Assembly: GCA_051294375.1 (NCBI GenBank)
Contig: JBJCIZ010000028.1
Coordinates: 1,363,576 to 1,427,575, forward strand
Length of the DNA: 64,000 nucleotides
Source: Paraspadella gotoi
Taxonomy: Eukaryota; Chaetognatha
Direction: 5' to 3'
Numbering within the stretch: the first letter of the stretch is position 1; every line of letters starts with the position of its first letter. Under the pieces are notes generated by a model. It did no database searches and had not been told where the DNA came from. It saw nothing but the letters and a program-made list of their open reading frames with translations. The position numbers and the translations under genes were made by a program. Shown piece after piece: positions 10,599 through 28,279 of the stretch.

Positions 10599-11715
10599 GA
10601 ACATCCGGGGTCGTGGGACATTGATCGAGATGTATAATATCTTAAATCAAGTTGGAATTATGGCATTAACTCGGTTGGATTATTGTCCCGAAACCGGTCA
10701 GACATTTGGCTGATAAACAGCCGTATATCTGATAACCCTCGTTATAGGTTTAATTAGAGATACAAGATATTTATCTTTGAGTTGGAATTATGGCCTTTAG
10801 CCCTGAACTCAGTTGGATGTTTGCCTCTATGGCGGTCCGATATTTATGTATGGGTGTGAGGTACAACTTTTAAATAAAGACCTTTGCATATTCTCATTAC
10901 TTGAGTTAATGCAACCGGACGTTAACTCTAAACCAACCGGATATAGTAGACGCATCACCTTTAAACCAGAAGGGTCTCTATTATCAACCTGCGGTGTCTT
11001 CAACTACTAACTAATAAACTAGTCTCTTTTTCTATTAGTTAATTAGTAGATTAAATTTTCTTAAAGTTTAACAGATATATATGCCTTTGCTTTTATTGTT
11101 ACTCTTTTTTTTTCTCCATTTGCGTTGCATCTTTGATTGTTGAGTTGATTAGTGAATACATTGGTGTCAGCCTACATTATATTTTTACTTGGTGTCTTCG
11201 TCGTACATTATTCTGGAATTCATTGATCTCTATTTCTTTCTGTTTTATTTTTATTCAAAGATACGAAATCTAACTCTAATGTAAAATTTAGTCGTTATCG
11301 TACTTATTAACAGAAAATAAGTGTAAAATAAAATATTTTTATATGGGACATTTATTAGAGTAGCATTCGGGTGAAAATGGTTGTTGCAATATTATTGATT
11401 AGTATTTTGATGCTCCTGTATGTACTGAATCAACCTTTTTGAATTCTAAATAAAACGCATATATAATGTAATTAATGTTTCATATGCGTCATACATTCCT
11501 GTCTACTATGTACAACGCTATCTCGTCTTCTCTATTTTTTGGAAGATATTTATTTTTTTCGTTCTACAATTGAACCATTTCATTCCAGATGCATTGATGA
11601 TGAAAGCGACATAACATTAAAACAATATAAATCCGTCCCAAAAACATTGGACGTTTGTTCAACCCGCAATCGACTATTAAACATTACATTATCTACATAA
11701 ACATTATTTAGAAAA
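10599..11715. other. 3' segment of array unit 4 and spacer before MFSD12
   Basis: This holds the 3' region of the MANSC gene, with a poly(A) signal (TTTAAATAAAGACC near 10870), and diverged copies of the unit 3' segment: GGTGTCAGCCTACATTA near 11163 and TTCATTCCAGATGCATTGATG near 11579. The repeat similarity fades about 20 bp before the MFSD12 start codon. No other gene seen. Confidence 0.6.
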
Positions 11716-17571
<5,856 letters not shown>

Positions 17572-18535
17572 AGGAAGAAAAGAGGGCGAGGGGAAAAAAT
17601 CTGGGCGCTGGTTGCCCGGATGTAATGTCGCACAATCTTGAGATCATCTTCTTCACAGAATTGTCTCCATCACTCCTTTTACCCCAAGAGTTGTTGTTGT
17701 TGAAGTTTTTGTATCATTTTATTGGTGAATCTTTATTGGTGATAAAAGGCATCTTTTCTCCTGGGATTCTGATAATTCGTTGTTTTTGTTTTGTTGATGT
17801 TGTTATTTTTTGTTTGTTTATTAATTCCGACACGAAACTCCCACAGACCTTAACACTTTACCTTCGCATTTGTTAACCGATTTTGCCAAAAAAGAAACAA
17901 AAAAACTTGTCACAGTTAAATTGGGTGATAGACGTATTTTTGTGGTAATATATAACGCTGTCTTTCCGCTGCCTGTGATATCAACTTGATTCAAAATGAT
18001 TCACTGCTAAATTTTTAAGTGTTTATCTTGGATTAATTAATTGTATTATTGGTATTATTATTATTATTATTATTATTATGATTATTATTATTATTATTAT
18101 TATTGGTATTATTATCTCATTCTTGGTTGCATCAAAAGTTCCTTCCTTATATTATTTCTTTCATTAATGTGTAAACCTTAGTCAATTTTTTAGCAAAGAA
18201 CTTGTCTTATTTTGCGCCGATGTATTAGAGCTACATCTTCCGGTATTTTTTTTGATGAGCTAACTTGTTTTATTGTCACAACTCGGATTATTGTCACAAC
18301 TCAGATTATTGTCACAACTAAGATTCGATCAAATGTCGATGTTCGTTTAAAAACAAACAAATTCTTTTTTCACAAACAAAGAAAAAAGATTCATTCCATT
18401 ATATATTTCTAACTCTGACGGATTTTATTAATGATATATTTCTATTCCATTGATTTTAATGTATTTCGTATTTACATTAAATCTTACAATTTTTTTGTTG
18501 TGATATTTATTTAAAGATAATGATAAAGAATATTC
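17572..18535. other. MFSD12 3' region and spacer
   Basis: AT-rich sequence with an (ATT)n run at about 18055-18115 and three tandem copies of an 18-bp unit (ATTGTCACAACTCGGATT and variants) at about 18272-18326. No gene seen. Confidence 0.6.
18272..18326 (+). repeat. 18-bp tandem repeat, three copies
   Basis: ATTGTCACAACTCGGATT, ATTGTCACAACTCAGATT and ATTGTCACAACTAAGATT follow one another without gaps. Confidence 0.9.
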
Positions 18536-18726
18536 ATGGACATCTCGGGGATTTTCGTGGCGTCACGACTCGGTGACCTTTTGATCGCCAGAGATTTTCT
18601 CTTCGACGAAACGTTGAACGAAATTCTCCCCGAATTCACAAACAGAATCTTCAACGAGGAAGACGATGACGACGACGACGACGACGGCGAGGAGGATCGG
18701 CGTCTGCTGCCTCGCGACGCGGTGAG

Positions 18727-18770
<44 letters not shown>

Positions 18771-21009
18771 GCGGACGCGAGGAAATTCCTTTAAAATCTA
18801 AACTTTATTAATTAATTCCAATCATTTATTCTTCACTAAAACTTCATCTATCCATTTCTTCGCCATTCGGATATGTTTATTTCATAAAAACAATAATGAT
18901 TATAATCCTAATTATTCTTTCATCAGTTATATATTTAAAAACAAATGACGGAAGAGGATTAGTGAATGGAAATTTCGTGGGAGGAGGAAGAGGAGAGAGT
19001 CAGAGAGAGAGAGAGAGACACAGTCACGGCCTATTAGTTTCCAGCGGAAGGTAGGAGCCGTACTTGATCACGTGACTTTGGACCCATTGTGTTAAGGTAT
19101 TTTTCACCGATGCTAACTCTCTCTCTCTCTCTCTCTCGTTTTTTCTCTCTCTATCTCGCTCTCTCGCTTCCATCAAGTCGTAGTTCATTCGTTTCGATCC
19201 TCCCTATTTCCTATTTCGACAATCGCTATTTGTAGGGATGTTTTATTTTCATCTATCTCTCTCTCCCTCTCCCCCAGCCTTTCTTCACCTTCTCATCTAT
19301 CCACGTCTACTTCATCTCCCGCAACGATCTTTACTTCGTCCAAACCTCGCGCCACGCCCACCCTCCAGTTCTGCCTCTCGAATTTCTCTCGATCCTCTTC
19401 GATCTCTGCTGCGACTTTTGCGGCGTCGCCGCGACGGCGCTGGACGCCGGCGTTCTGCGGCGTAACGCCGTCCTCGTACTGGAGATCCTCGACGAGGTGG
19501 TCTGCAACGGACAAGCGCAGGTTTTGAAGGCGGAGAAGTTGAAGCCTTTCGTCAGGAGGTGAGTTTTGGATTGGATGGATTGGGGGGGTGCACCCGGGTG
19601 GGGTCAAGGAAGGAGAGTCTTCGTATTAAAACCTAGGCTACATTGACACAAATACGCTATAGTGTTTAAATAAGTATATATTTATGATATTGTTAAAACT
19701 AATATAATAATTATTCATTCAACAATTCAACTTTTTATCAAGACTCTTTCTCGGTCTACCCTTATATATTATACAAGTATTTATTAAATAGAAAAATAAA
19801 CAAAACACACAATTGACAAATTAGTGTTTTATATATCGACATGAAAATCGGCTCAATCACGATTAACGTCAAATGCAAACTATTTCAGTATTTCTGCATC
19901 ATCTGCTTTCTTGCATCTCTTAAAAATCTTATGTTTCATGTTCGTTTTCAAGGCTCGACTTTTGTTTTTTTCCTTCGCCCACTGATTTCTGTGATTATGT
20001 TCATTGCTCAGTGTTCGCTGATAAAATTCCTTTTGTCTCCTTTGGACGCTGGTTGTTAATTATTAATGGTTATTACAATAAAAGCCTAGTTAATGTCTTC
20101 AAAACAGCTTTTCGTAATCGCTTTGTTATGCAAATTAGATTAAAAGAACAGATCTAATGAGAGAGACAAGATTAATCCCGTTGGCGTCGACGAACCGAAG
20201 TCGACGCAGAAACCGGTTCTATCGCTCTCTCGCTCTCTCGATCTCTCGATCTCTCGATCTCTCGATCTCGACACCAACGATCGACATTCGACAACCATAG
20301 AAAGAAAGAAAGAAAAAGAAAGAAAGAAAGAGGAAGAATGAAAAGGAAAATCCTTTCTTCACTCAATCGAAACGAAATGAATGAAAAGAAAAAACTCTTC
20401 TCGAGTAGAAGATTCGTCAGCTGAAACGATTCTCGATTCTCCGACTTTAAACTTTTCTCTAGTTTTAAAGTTATTATCAATCTAGATGGATCGAAAAAGT
20501 TTCTCCTTCTTTACTTCTCATTTTTTTTGCTTTCTTAATTTCTCGTCGCACGAGTTTACGCCTTATTTATTTTCTTTACTTTTAATTAAGTTCTTTAAAT
20601 TAGAAAAAAACTTGTCTACTCACTTACAATGTGACATAAAAATACATGATTTGATTTTTTATATTTATTTTCCGTTTTCATGCCGTATTATGGGGATAGA
20701 AAGTTAATATTTATGTTGTACAATATTGTGTCAAGTTTTATAAACCCACTAGTATTGAGGCATTCCATTCTTCTATCGATTTCATGTCATCCGCCTCCCC
20801 AGTCCGCGCCATGTGTCTCCACCCGCATCGACCACCGCTCTCCGCCGCAGCAGCGCCGCATCCGCCGCTTCCGCCAAATCTCTCCTCACTCTCGCTAGCC
20901 TCATCCCTTCCTCTGCCAAACTGGCCTCAGTTCTGCCGACGGGGACATCCGAGATCGTGGTGCCCAGTCTCTTCGCCACGGAATACGCCGGTGAGATTAA
21001 GAGAGAGAG

Positions 21010-21056
<47 letters not shown>

Positions 21057-21147
21057 AAGACCAGGAGATCGACGGAAAGACAGTGAGATATTCCTCATGT
21101 GAATGGATGGATCAGAAAATTCACATTGTTCCTATCTGCGGCCACCA

Positions 21148-21217
<70 letters not shown>

Positions 21218-23085
21218 GGGGTCAGTACAGCTGATATCGCTCGCTCTCTCTTGTAATCCTAAATATGCTGAGCCTCTCCTCCACCACAGGCCTTCCCTCC
21301 ACCCTGACTAAGGCCGTCCGCAGCCTCGCCTCCTCCGCCCAAAACTTGACGAGCGTCGGCGATATCTTCGTCGACGTCGTCGAACGCGTCTCGCTCAAGT
21401 CCTCGGCCGAAGGCGCCCTCTCCGTCTTTCGCGTCGACGGGCAGTTGCTCGTCGAGACGCGCCTTAAATCCGGACTCTCGCCGCCGAAGATCAAACTCTT
21501 TTTCGACAAGGATCTCGTCTTGAGCGGCGGCGGCGGCGGCGGCGGCGAACGCGGCTACGGAAAGATTTACCTGGACGACTGCGTCTTCTCGCGCTGCTGC
21601 GGGACGGAGCGGCTCTTCGGTCGGGCGGAGGGAGAATGTCCCGAGTTGATCGTCGACTCTCGTCTGGAGGAAGGGACGAAGTCGGCGAAGGGAGAAGGAA
21701 ATCGGGTCGTCGCCTTGACTTACAGGTTCAGATTTAATGAATGAGAAAATGTTTAAAGGTTTTGTTAGGACTTAATGTATTTTGATTAAATTTAAGTTGA
21801 TAATGCGATTCAAACAGTTATATAATCGTTGTCAAATCGAACGGTGACACCCCCCCACACTGGCGAGTGCTATGTTGCTCACGTGTAGTGTAAACAAAGA
21901 TAGCGTTTATTTTAAATTAACGCTCAGCGATGGTCAAGGAGATTTACCACAAAAAAAAAATTATAAATTTTACAATAAAAATTTATAAGTTAGTGTTTTG
22001 ATTTCGTCATATAAAAATCCAATAGATACATAGAATTTTATACAATCAAAATATAAAGAAATGAATAAATAAAATGTTCACGTCTCTATTTATCCTCTCC
22101 TAACTCATAAAGAGTCGGCGGTGAATTTGCCCGCCATCCGCCGCCCTTCACCGTCGCCGCCAAAGTCGAATCCGACCCCGGACTCGATCCCTTCGAACGT
22201 CGCGTCTCCGTCGCCTTGGAAACGCGTTATCCCCCGCGCGTCGACGCCGCTAGAATCGCCCTCTATCTTCCGGTTCCGTCTTACGTGACGGAGGTTGTGA
22301 AGTTGGCGGATGAGGCCTCTCGAGGTGCGGAGTGAGTGTGAGACTTGTGATTGTGAGTCGTTAAATGTGAAGAAGTGTGATTGTGTCCTGTCCTCTAGGG
22401 TCAACCAATTGGCCTTTTCATCCGAAATTAGAATTGATTATAGTGTAAAAAATTGTGTAAAAAATCATTTTATAAAGAGTAAATTAAAGTAAAACTCAAT
22501 GAGCCGGATTTGTCCCGGGAACTTACTACGTAATTAGTTTCAAAGATCAAAGTTTAAATCTTCTTTCTCAACGGAAAAAATAAAGATTGAATTTGGCAAC
22601 TGTCAGAAAAAGTGACGGATTTCAACCTTCGAACCATTTTTTGTTGTTTACTGCAGATTTTCTGTTGAAATTTCATTCTTTAATTTCTTGACTTATTTAT
22701 TTAGTATTTTATTGATTTATTTATTTACTTATTCCTTTTAGGCGTCGACGCCTCCATGCGATTCGATCGAAAAAATTCTCGGATTCATTGGACGATTCGA
22801 AATTTGCCGGGAAAAACTTGCGTGAATCTTGGCGCGCGACTCAAGTGGCGGGCCACGCCCACCTCGACGACAACCACCGACGACGCCGCGGCGTTCCAAC
22901 TCTCCGTCGGTCCCGCCTTCATCGAGTTCGAACTCTCGGGCTTCTGTCAATCAGGATTCAAGATCGATGCTCTCAAGTTGGTCGTCGAGTCTTCGACTTC
23001 GCGATCGATCAAAGATTTGGAGTCGATCAAACGATGGATCCGTTGCGTCACTCTCCAAGGAGAACCTTTTCTATTTTTCCTCTGA
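18536..23085 (+). CDS. AP4M1: AP-4 complex subunit mu
   Basis: Six exons: 18536-18721, 19278-19558, 20803-20990, 21290-21725, 22113-22324 and 22742-23085, total 548 aa with all phases agreeing. AP-4 mu is the cargo-binding medium chain of the AP-4 coat, which sorts from the trans-Golgi network. The N-terminus (GIFVASRLGDLLIARDF) matches the longin-like mu domain; HVYFISRNDLYFV and LVLEILDEVVCNGQAQ follow. The mu homology domain begins near IFVDVVERVSL, and the protein ends with IKRWIRCVTLQGEPFLFFL. AP-4 is chosen over AP-1/2/3 from the exon 4 order and the SCG-poor, divergent C-domain; AP-3 mu is the alternative. Unusual points: a run of eight Asp plus Glu in the N-domain loop (residues about 42-54) and an (GGC)n-coded poly-Gly. 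Introns 1 and 3 have GA runs at the donor and CT runs toward the acceptor. Confidence 0.87.
18730..18769 (+). repeat. (GA)n run just after AP-4 mu exon 1 donor
   Basis: About 20 GA units starting 8 bases inside intron 1. A second GA block lies at about 18993-19018 in the same intron. Confidence 0.95.
19116..19277 (+). repeat. (CT)n-rich blocks before AP-4 mu exon 2 acceptor
   Basis: CT blocks at about 19116-19137, 19145-19167 and 19254-19275, the last ending in the acceptor CCCCCAG. They are complementary to the GA block at the donor of the same intron. Confidence 0.9.
20218..20270 (+). repeat. TCTCGATC-type tandem repeat in AP-4 mu intron 2
   Basis: CTCTCGCTCTCTCGATCTCTCGATCTC-like 8-bp repeats followed by purine-rich AAAG repeats at about 20300-20335. 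Confidence 0.85.
21001..21059 (+). repeat. (GA)n run just after AP-4 mu exon 3 donor
   Basis: The donor GCCG|GTGAGATTAAG runs into about 59 bp of GA repeats. Confidence 0.95.
21151..21215 (+). repeat. (CT)n run before AP-4 mu exon 4
   Basis: About 64 bp of pure CT, 75 bp before the exon 4 acceptor. It is complementary to the GA run about 90 bp upstream in the same 299-bp intron. Confidence 0.95.
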
Positions 23086-23708
23086 ACTGCTCTCTCTCTC
23101 CCCCCCCTCTCCCTCTCTCTCTCTCTCTCTCTCGCTTTGACCTGGTTGTTTTATAAGTTTATTGTTCCGATTGACAAGAAGTAAAGTTGCGCTTAAACTT
23201 CTGCTGTGATACATAAAACTTCCACTCAACGATTAATAGTATTCTCTCTTTTTTTTTTTCAGATTTAAAATATTTTTTTTTCGGGGAATTCCTTAGAAAT
23301 TATCACAATATAAATATTATCAATGTACCGAAGAAGATTAAATCAAAGCGAATGTAGAAGTTTCGTCGGAGTCGGGATGGGGGATTAACTACAACAACAA
23401 CAACAACGACAATTCGCCGCCATCGCCGCGGATCCGTCGAATCTCCGACGGTTCTCTTTGCCATGCCCTCCATGTTCGACCCGCCATCTACCATGTCCGT
23501 CCCCGTTCCGTGCGGGGTCGATCTTCTCCTGCCACGCTCATTGATCGTCCGGATGAAATCTTAGCCTCCTCCGTCCCCCCCCCCCCTTCGGCGCCCCTTT
23601 TTCCTCTCTTCGGCCCTCTCCCCCCCTGACTCCTATCCTCTTCCACACCCCTTAAAAAATCTCCACATCCGCCCAACGCCCTTTCCCCTTTTTCTTCCGC
23701 CCGACGAA
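23086..23708. other. AP-4 mu / AFF spacer
   Basis: A CT run at 23088-23133 in the presumed AP-4 mu 3' UTR, a T run with CAG near 23262, then a GC-rising, C-rich segment (about 23490-23708) that is the likely promoter and 5' UTR of the AFF gene. No additional gene seen. Confidence 0.55.
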
Positions 23709-26700
23709 ATGGCTACCACGGTCGAGCGCGACGCGCAACGCGCCCGCGCACAGCAGGCGCGGCGCTGCGGATCTCCTCTGCGGTCCGAGTCGAAGCCTCT
23801 CTTCGCTGAGCCTTTTAAAGTCAACAACAGCGACGAGCGCTTGGCGAACATCCTTGGCGACTACGAACCCAATTTTATCAATCAACACCTCAATCACTAC
23901 GCGGGGATCGACGGCGTGCCAAACACCCCGCAGCCCAAAGGGTCGTCGTCGTCGTCGTCCAAGCCGTCTTCGACTCGGGACGGCGAAGCTTCCATCCCCG
24001 CCGGCCTCCAAGGTCCGAGGTTTGGGACCTCGCCGCCGCTGACGTCGTCCTCTCCTGCGGCGGGAGCTGGATCGAGGGATCGGATCAAGCCGCTGCCGCC
24101 GCCGACGGGATCATCCGGCGGCCGGACTGATCGATCCTCGCATCATAAAAGCCGGGAGAGGCGGAGCGGCGAACGCGGTGAGCGCGGCGAGCGTGGCGGC
24201 GGCAGCGATGACCGCCTTGGATCTCGGGAAAGGTCGACTTCCGCAGGTCGACATCAATCTCGTGGATTCGATGTGGACGGATCGAAATTTGGCGGGAAAA
24301 GGGAGGAGACTCGAGGCGATGCCAGAGGTTGGTTAATGGTTATTGGTTAATGGTTATTGGTTAATGGTTATTATTTACCCACTTCCGTTTAATGATCTAT
24401 TCAGCGGCGTTAAGTAAATCAGATTTTATAACGGTATGCTTACGTCTTTTATATAATATAATAATAAAGCTTAATTAAAATGTTAATAATAATAAAATAT
24501 AATAATCTAATGTACGAAAATCGTGAAATGCAAATCGGTTTTTACGACGTAAAAAGTGACCCGTCCACTTTCTCCTTTTTCTTTTTTTTTTCAGTGACTC
24601 CGACCCGCGATCGTTCGAAGGATGACCGACCGACCAAAACCGACTCGTCAGCCTCTTCCGGCCGACATCGCCCGACGAAGCAATCGATATCGAAGCTCAT
24701 ATCTCGACCCAATTCACAACCCATCGCTCTGGCCAAGAAGGAAGCGCCGATCTCCAAAGAAACTCTAAACGGCGCCGGTCCAAATGGTGCTGGACCAAAT
24801 GGCGCCGGACCGAGTCCCATCTCTTCTTACAAAATCCCAAAATCGAAAAATAAATCGGAGGCCCCATCCTCCTCCTCCGCCCCTCCGGCCACCGACGAAC
24901 CGCAGCGTCATCCTCGCCCTCTCGCGTCGAATCCCGACAAGCAGCAGCAGGAGCCGCCGCAGAAGCAGGAGGCGCCGCGGTCCCGCTCCTTGGCAGAGAA
25001 AGTCCCTCCGGCGCTGCAGCTGCCTTCTACTGATCCTGACCTGAAATCGATTATCCTTGAATTGACGACGCTGCCGCCGAAACTCACTCCCATCAAACTC
25101 AACCAAGATTCGCCGTTTCGGGATTTCAGCGCCGCTGAGGCCGCCACCCCGGCTCCCGGCGCGCCCGGCAACCTCGCCGACGACTTTGTGATATCCAGCG
25201 ATTCCGATTCGGACGACGACGAGGTTGAGACGCCGCCGACGGCGCCGCGACCCACCAACGACCTTCCACTCCCTCCCCAGCGCCGGCTCTTGCCCGAGAC
25301 GCCGCTCAACGGTCGCGCCGACGTCAAGAAGGTCTTCTCGGACGATTGCTCAGATCCGGAGACGCGGCGCCACTCCTCCACATCCTCGTCCGACGCTTCC
25401 GATGAATCGGATGCTTCCGACGCAGAGGAGCAACCGGCGGACGGCGATGCTCGCGCCGACGGTTCTACTGTTGGACACCAAGCGTTGCCGGGCGTCGAAG
25501 CTGCGGCGTCGATGCCCTCCGCTGTCCAGCCGGACGTCGCTGAACCAAATTGGTGCCTCGGAGTCTTTCTGCAAAACGCGACGGGAATCGCGCCGCCAGA
25601 GTCGGCTAAGCCCTTGGAGGCGCCCAACCTTAAGATCGGCCGTTTTTCGGCTAGAGATGCCGCGTCGGCCTCTTCCCTTGGGCCAAAGGATTCCCCTTTC
25701 ACGCCGCCTGAAGTCAAATCAAGATCCACAGATCTCGAGATCAAGTCTTTGGAGAAGCCTCGCCCAGGATCGACATCGCAGAATTCCAAAAGCAGGGTCA
25801 ATATCGAGCCTTCAGAAATAAAACCCGCCAAGAGGGATCGAGCTGGTAAACTGGTGGATAGGAAAGCCGCATCAAGCGGACTCATTAAAGAAGTCGATTC
25901 TCCTCCAAAGAGCCTAAAACCGACATTTGAGGAAGGCACCGAAGTTGGAGTCAAAAGGCGACCGGAAGGAACCGAGAAACTTCACTCTTTGACCGACAAG
26001 CGAGGAGTGTTGCCACCGAGGGTCGAGAAGAAAAAGAAACTTTTGGAAGAAGAGTTGGACGACGACGACGACGACATGACCCCGTTGTTCCCCGAATTGG
26101 ACGGGGTCGCCTACTTCAAGGGATTTCCCTCCATCTTGATTGAATGCTCTCTCTCTCTTTTAATGGACGAAGCGACGGAGATGTCCATCGGCCCCGAATC
26201 TCGGCGCCACAAAGACCGAGCGGAGGAGGACGACAACGACAACAGGACCAAACGTCCTCGTCGAAGCAGCGGCAGTAGTCATAGCAGCAGCAGCCGCAGC
26301 AGCCGCAGTTCTAGCTCCTCGAGTTCCTCGGAGGCGGAGAGCGACGTGAAATCTCGACTCCGTCGCTCCGCGTCTCCTTCCGCTTCCCCGTCGCCGAGAC
26401 TCTTGACTCCAGGAAGTTCCGTCTCACCTTCCGCCGCTCCGCCGTCCAACGTCTCGTCGGAACCGTCGCCGTTGAGCAGCAACAGCGTCACGACAACCAG
26501 CGCCGCTGCAGCCGCATCTCTCTCCTCGGCCAAGAGCCGACATTCTCCGGCGCCCGGCCGACGCGGTTCTTCCAAATCTTCCGGCGTCGAAAGCGGCGTC
26601 GATCGTCCGCGCCCTTATTCTAATCAATCCGAAACCGGCGCCACCTGCAAAAGGCGGCGTCAAGACGTCAAATCTCCTAGTCAAGCCTCCTCCAAGGAAG

Positions 26701-28064
26701 ACGGCGCCGGTGACGCCGCTATTTTGCGCTCTAAGGCGTTGGATTCCGACGCCGTGGGTTCTCAGGGCGTCGTCGCTAAAGTCGAAAGCGACGCCGTGGC
26801 ACCGCAACCCTCCAAACGAGCCAAGTTCTCGACCGGGGTCGGCAAGTCTCCCAAGAACCAGGCACCGCCTCCGCCTACCCAGGACTCTGTCTCCAGCCCG
26901 AAAAAGTGGAGCTTCTGCAACATGGGTTCCCCGTCGGGTCATGAAGTGAGCAGCTCGACGGGCGGCGCGGGCGAACCTAGCTGCCCGACACTCGGATCGG
27001 CGCCCGAAGCGGAGAGGATCAAGGCAGAGCCCTCCAGCCTCACTCCCAACGTGACGTCGTCCGCTCAGATTTCCATTCCCGTTCATCCCTTCATGCAACA
27101 GCAGAGGTTGTCGGCCGACGGTTATCTCAAACAGGCCAAGGACTTGAAGCATTCCGCCGACAAAGTGAGCGACCCGACAAAGCGATTCATGAACTACCTG
27201 GACGCCGCCTTGGCCTTCGCTCAGTGCGGCTACGAGATGGAGCGAGAGAAAAATCGTCTTCAAGACGACATCTCCAAGATGTACGAGGACACCGTCAAGT
27301 TGCTGCGTATCGTCTTCAGCAAATACAAGCACCACGAGCCCAACGACGTCGACAAGAAGGTCCGTTTGTCGGAAAAAGGATTTTAAATTGTTAATTGTAT
27401 TGATTTTTCTTAAGCTACTGATTCATACAAGTAGCTTTAATTTGGCCTTAAAGCTACCTGGATCGAGAGACAGAAATAAACTACTCAATTACTACAACAT
27501 GCAAATGAGATTTAGGAACTAAAACTTCTTTTCCTTTAGGTCTACGTGCTCAATCTGCGCATCCAAGCCCTGCTAAATCAGAAACTATTTAAGTTCAAAA
27601 AGCAGGACGCCTCCCGTCTTTCCAAGATTCTCTCGCAGGAGCAGCACAAGTCGCAGCAGCTGGCGTCCGGACGCTGCGCCGGCGGGTCGCCCGGCGTCGG
27701 CGGCGCCGCGGCTGCCTCCCCGTATCAAGCCTCCGGCGGCGGCGGGTGCGCCCTGTCCCCTGCCGCAGCTGGCGTCGCCGTCACCTCGTCGACGACGGAC
27801 GCCCCCGTCTCCGTCACCGTCTCGCCCCGTGTCCAATCGATCATGCAGCGCTACAAAGCCGTCATGGACATCGTCCTCTTATCTCACGAACTGTGGGAAC
27901 AGGCCGACGAACTGGGCTATCACCTCAAAGATTTTTTCGGTCAGGTCGAGTCCAAGTGCGGTCAGATTCATCTCAGCTGCACCATTCTGGATCTGGTCCG
28001 ATACGTCAAGGCCAGCTTGAGTTTGCTGGATCACGACAACCCGCTCCTTAACAGCCAGTCTTAA
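23709..28064 (+). CDS. AFF: AF4/FMR2 family member (super elongation complex scaffold)
   Basis: Three exons, 23709-24327, 24595-27359 and 27540-28064, join to 1302 aa. AFF proteins are nuclear, disordered scaffolds that assemble P-TEFb, ELL and ENL/AF9 in the super elongation complex. The N-terminal LFAEPFKVNNSDERLANILGDY matches the conserved AFF N-homology region that binds P-TEFb. The middle is Ser/Pro-rich with acidic DDDDDD-MTPLFPEL, a basic TKRPRR nuclear signal and long poly-Ser. The C-terminal homology domain is clear: a start at HPFMQQQRLSADGYLKQAKD, then KHSADKVSDPTKRFMNYLDA, continuing after intron 2 with VYVLNLRIQALLNQKLFKFK and ending VKASLSLLDHDNP. A Gly/Ala-rich loop interrupts this domain. 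Which vertebrate paralogue (AFF1-4) it equals cannot be said; it is probably pro-orthologous. The NGAGP motif repeats three times near residue 270. Confidence 0.92.
24326..24376 (+). repeat. Minisatellite at the AFF exon 1 donor
   Basis: Three copies of a 15-bp unit, GGTTAATGGTTATTG, begin at the exon 1 splice junction (GCCAGAG|GTTGGTTAATGG). Confidence 0.85.
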
Positions 28065-28086
28065 ATGTGATGGGGGAAGAAAGAGA

Positions 28087-28089
<3 letters not shown>

Positions 28090-28129
<40 letters not shown>

Positions 28130-28141
28130 CTCTCCTCTCTC
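28090..28141 (+). repeat. (CT)n microsatellite in AFF 3' UTR
   Basis: CT repeats starting about 26 bp after the AFF stop codon. Confidence 0.95.
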
Positions 28142-28247
28142 TATTTCCATTACTCGCCGTCACTTCCCCTTTCAAACTTAAAGGAAGGCGGGGAGGGGGG
28201 AAGTGGTCTTGATATCGATTTTGACAAACTTGTTGTAGTTCCGAGAG

Positions 28248-28279
<32 letters not shown>

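Larger units (their letters stand above)
2280..11695 (+). repeat. Tandem array of four MANSC-gene units
   Basis: Four head-to-tail units: about 2280-4744, 4745-6771, 6772-8703 and 8704-11695. Each starts with a segment containing GGCAAATAAACCACC-like or GGCGGTTTATTTGCC-like sequence, continues into a CCAAT-rich promoter-like segment (cut by N gaps in units 2 and 3), then a MANSC-type reading frame, then a shared 3' segment including GGTGTCAGCCTCCATTA and TTCATTCCAGATGCA. Units 1-3 are very similar to each other and lack about 950 bp that unit 4 has. Units 2 and 3 differ from unit 1 mainly by single-base indels. Boundaries are by eye. Confidence 0.85.

Noticed and set aside
24908-25954. Long minus-strand open frame opposite the AFF exon 2
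   Set aside because: It is the antisense of a GC-rich Ser/Pro coding exon; the + strand has the conserved AFF domains.
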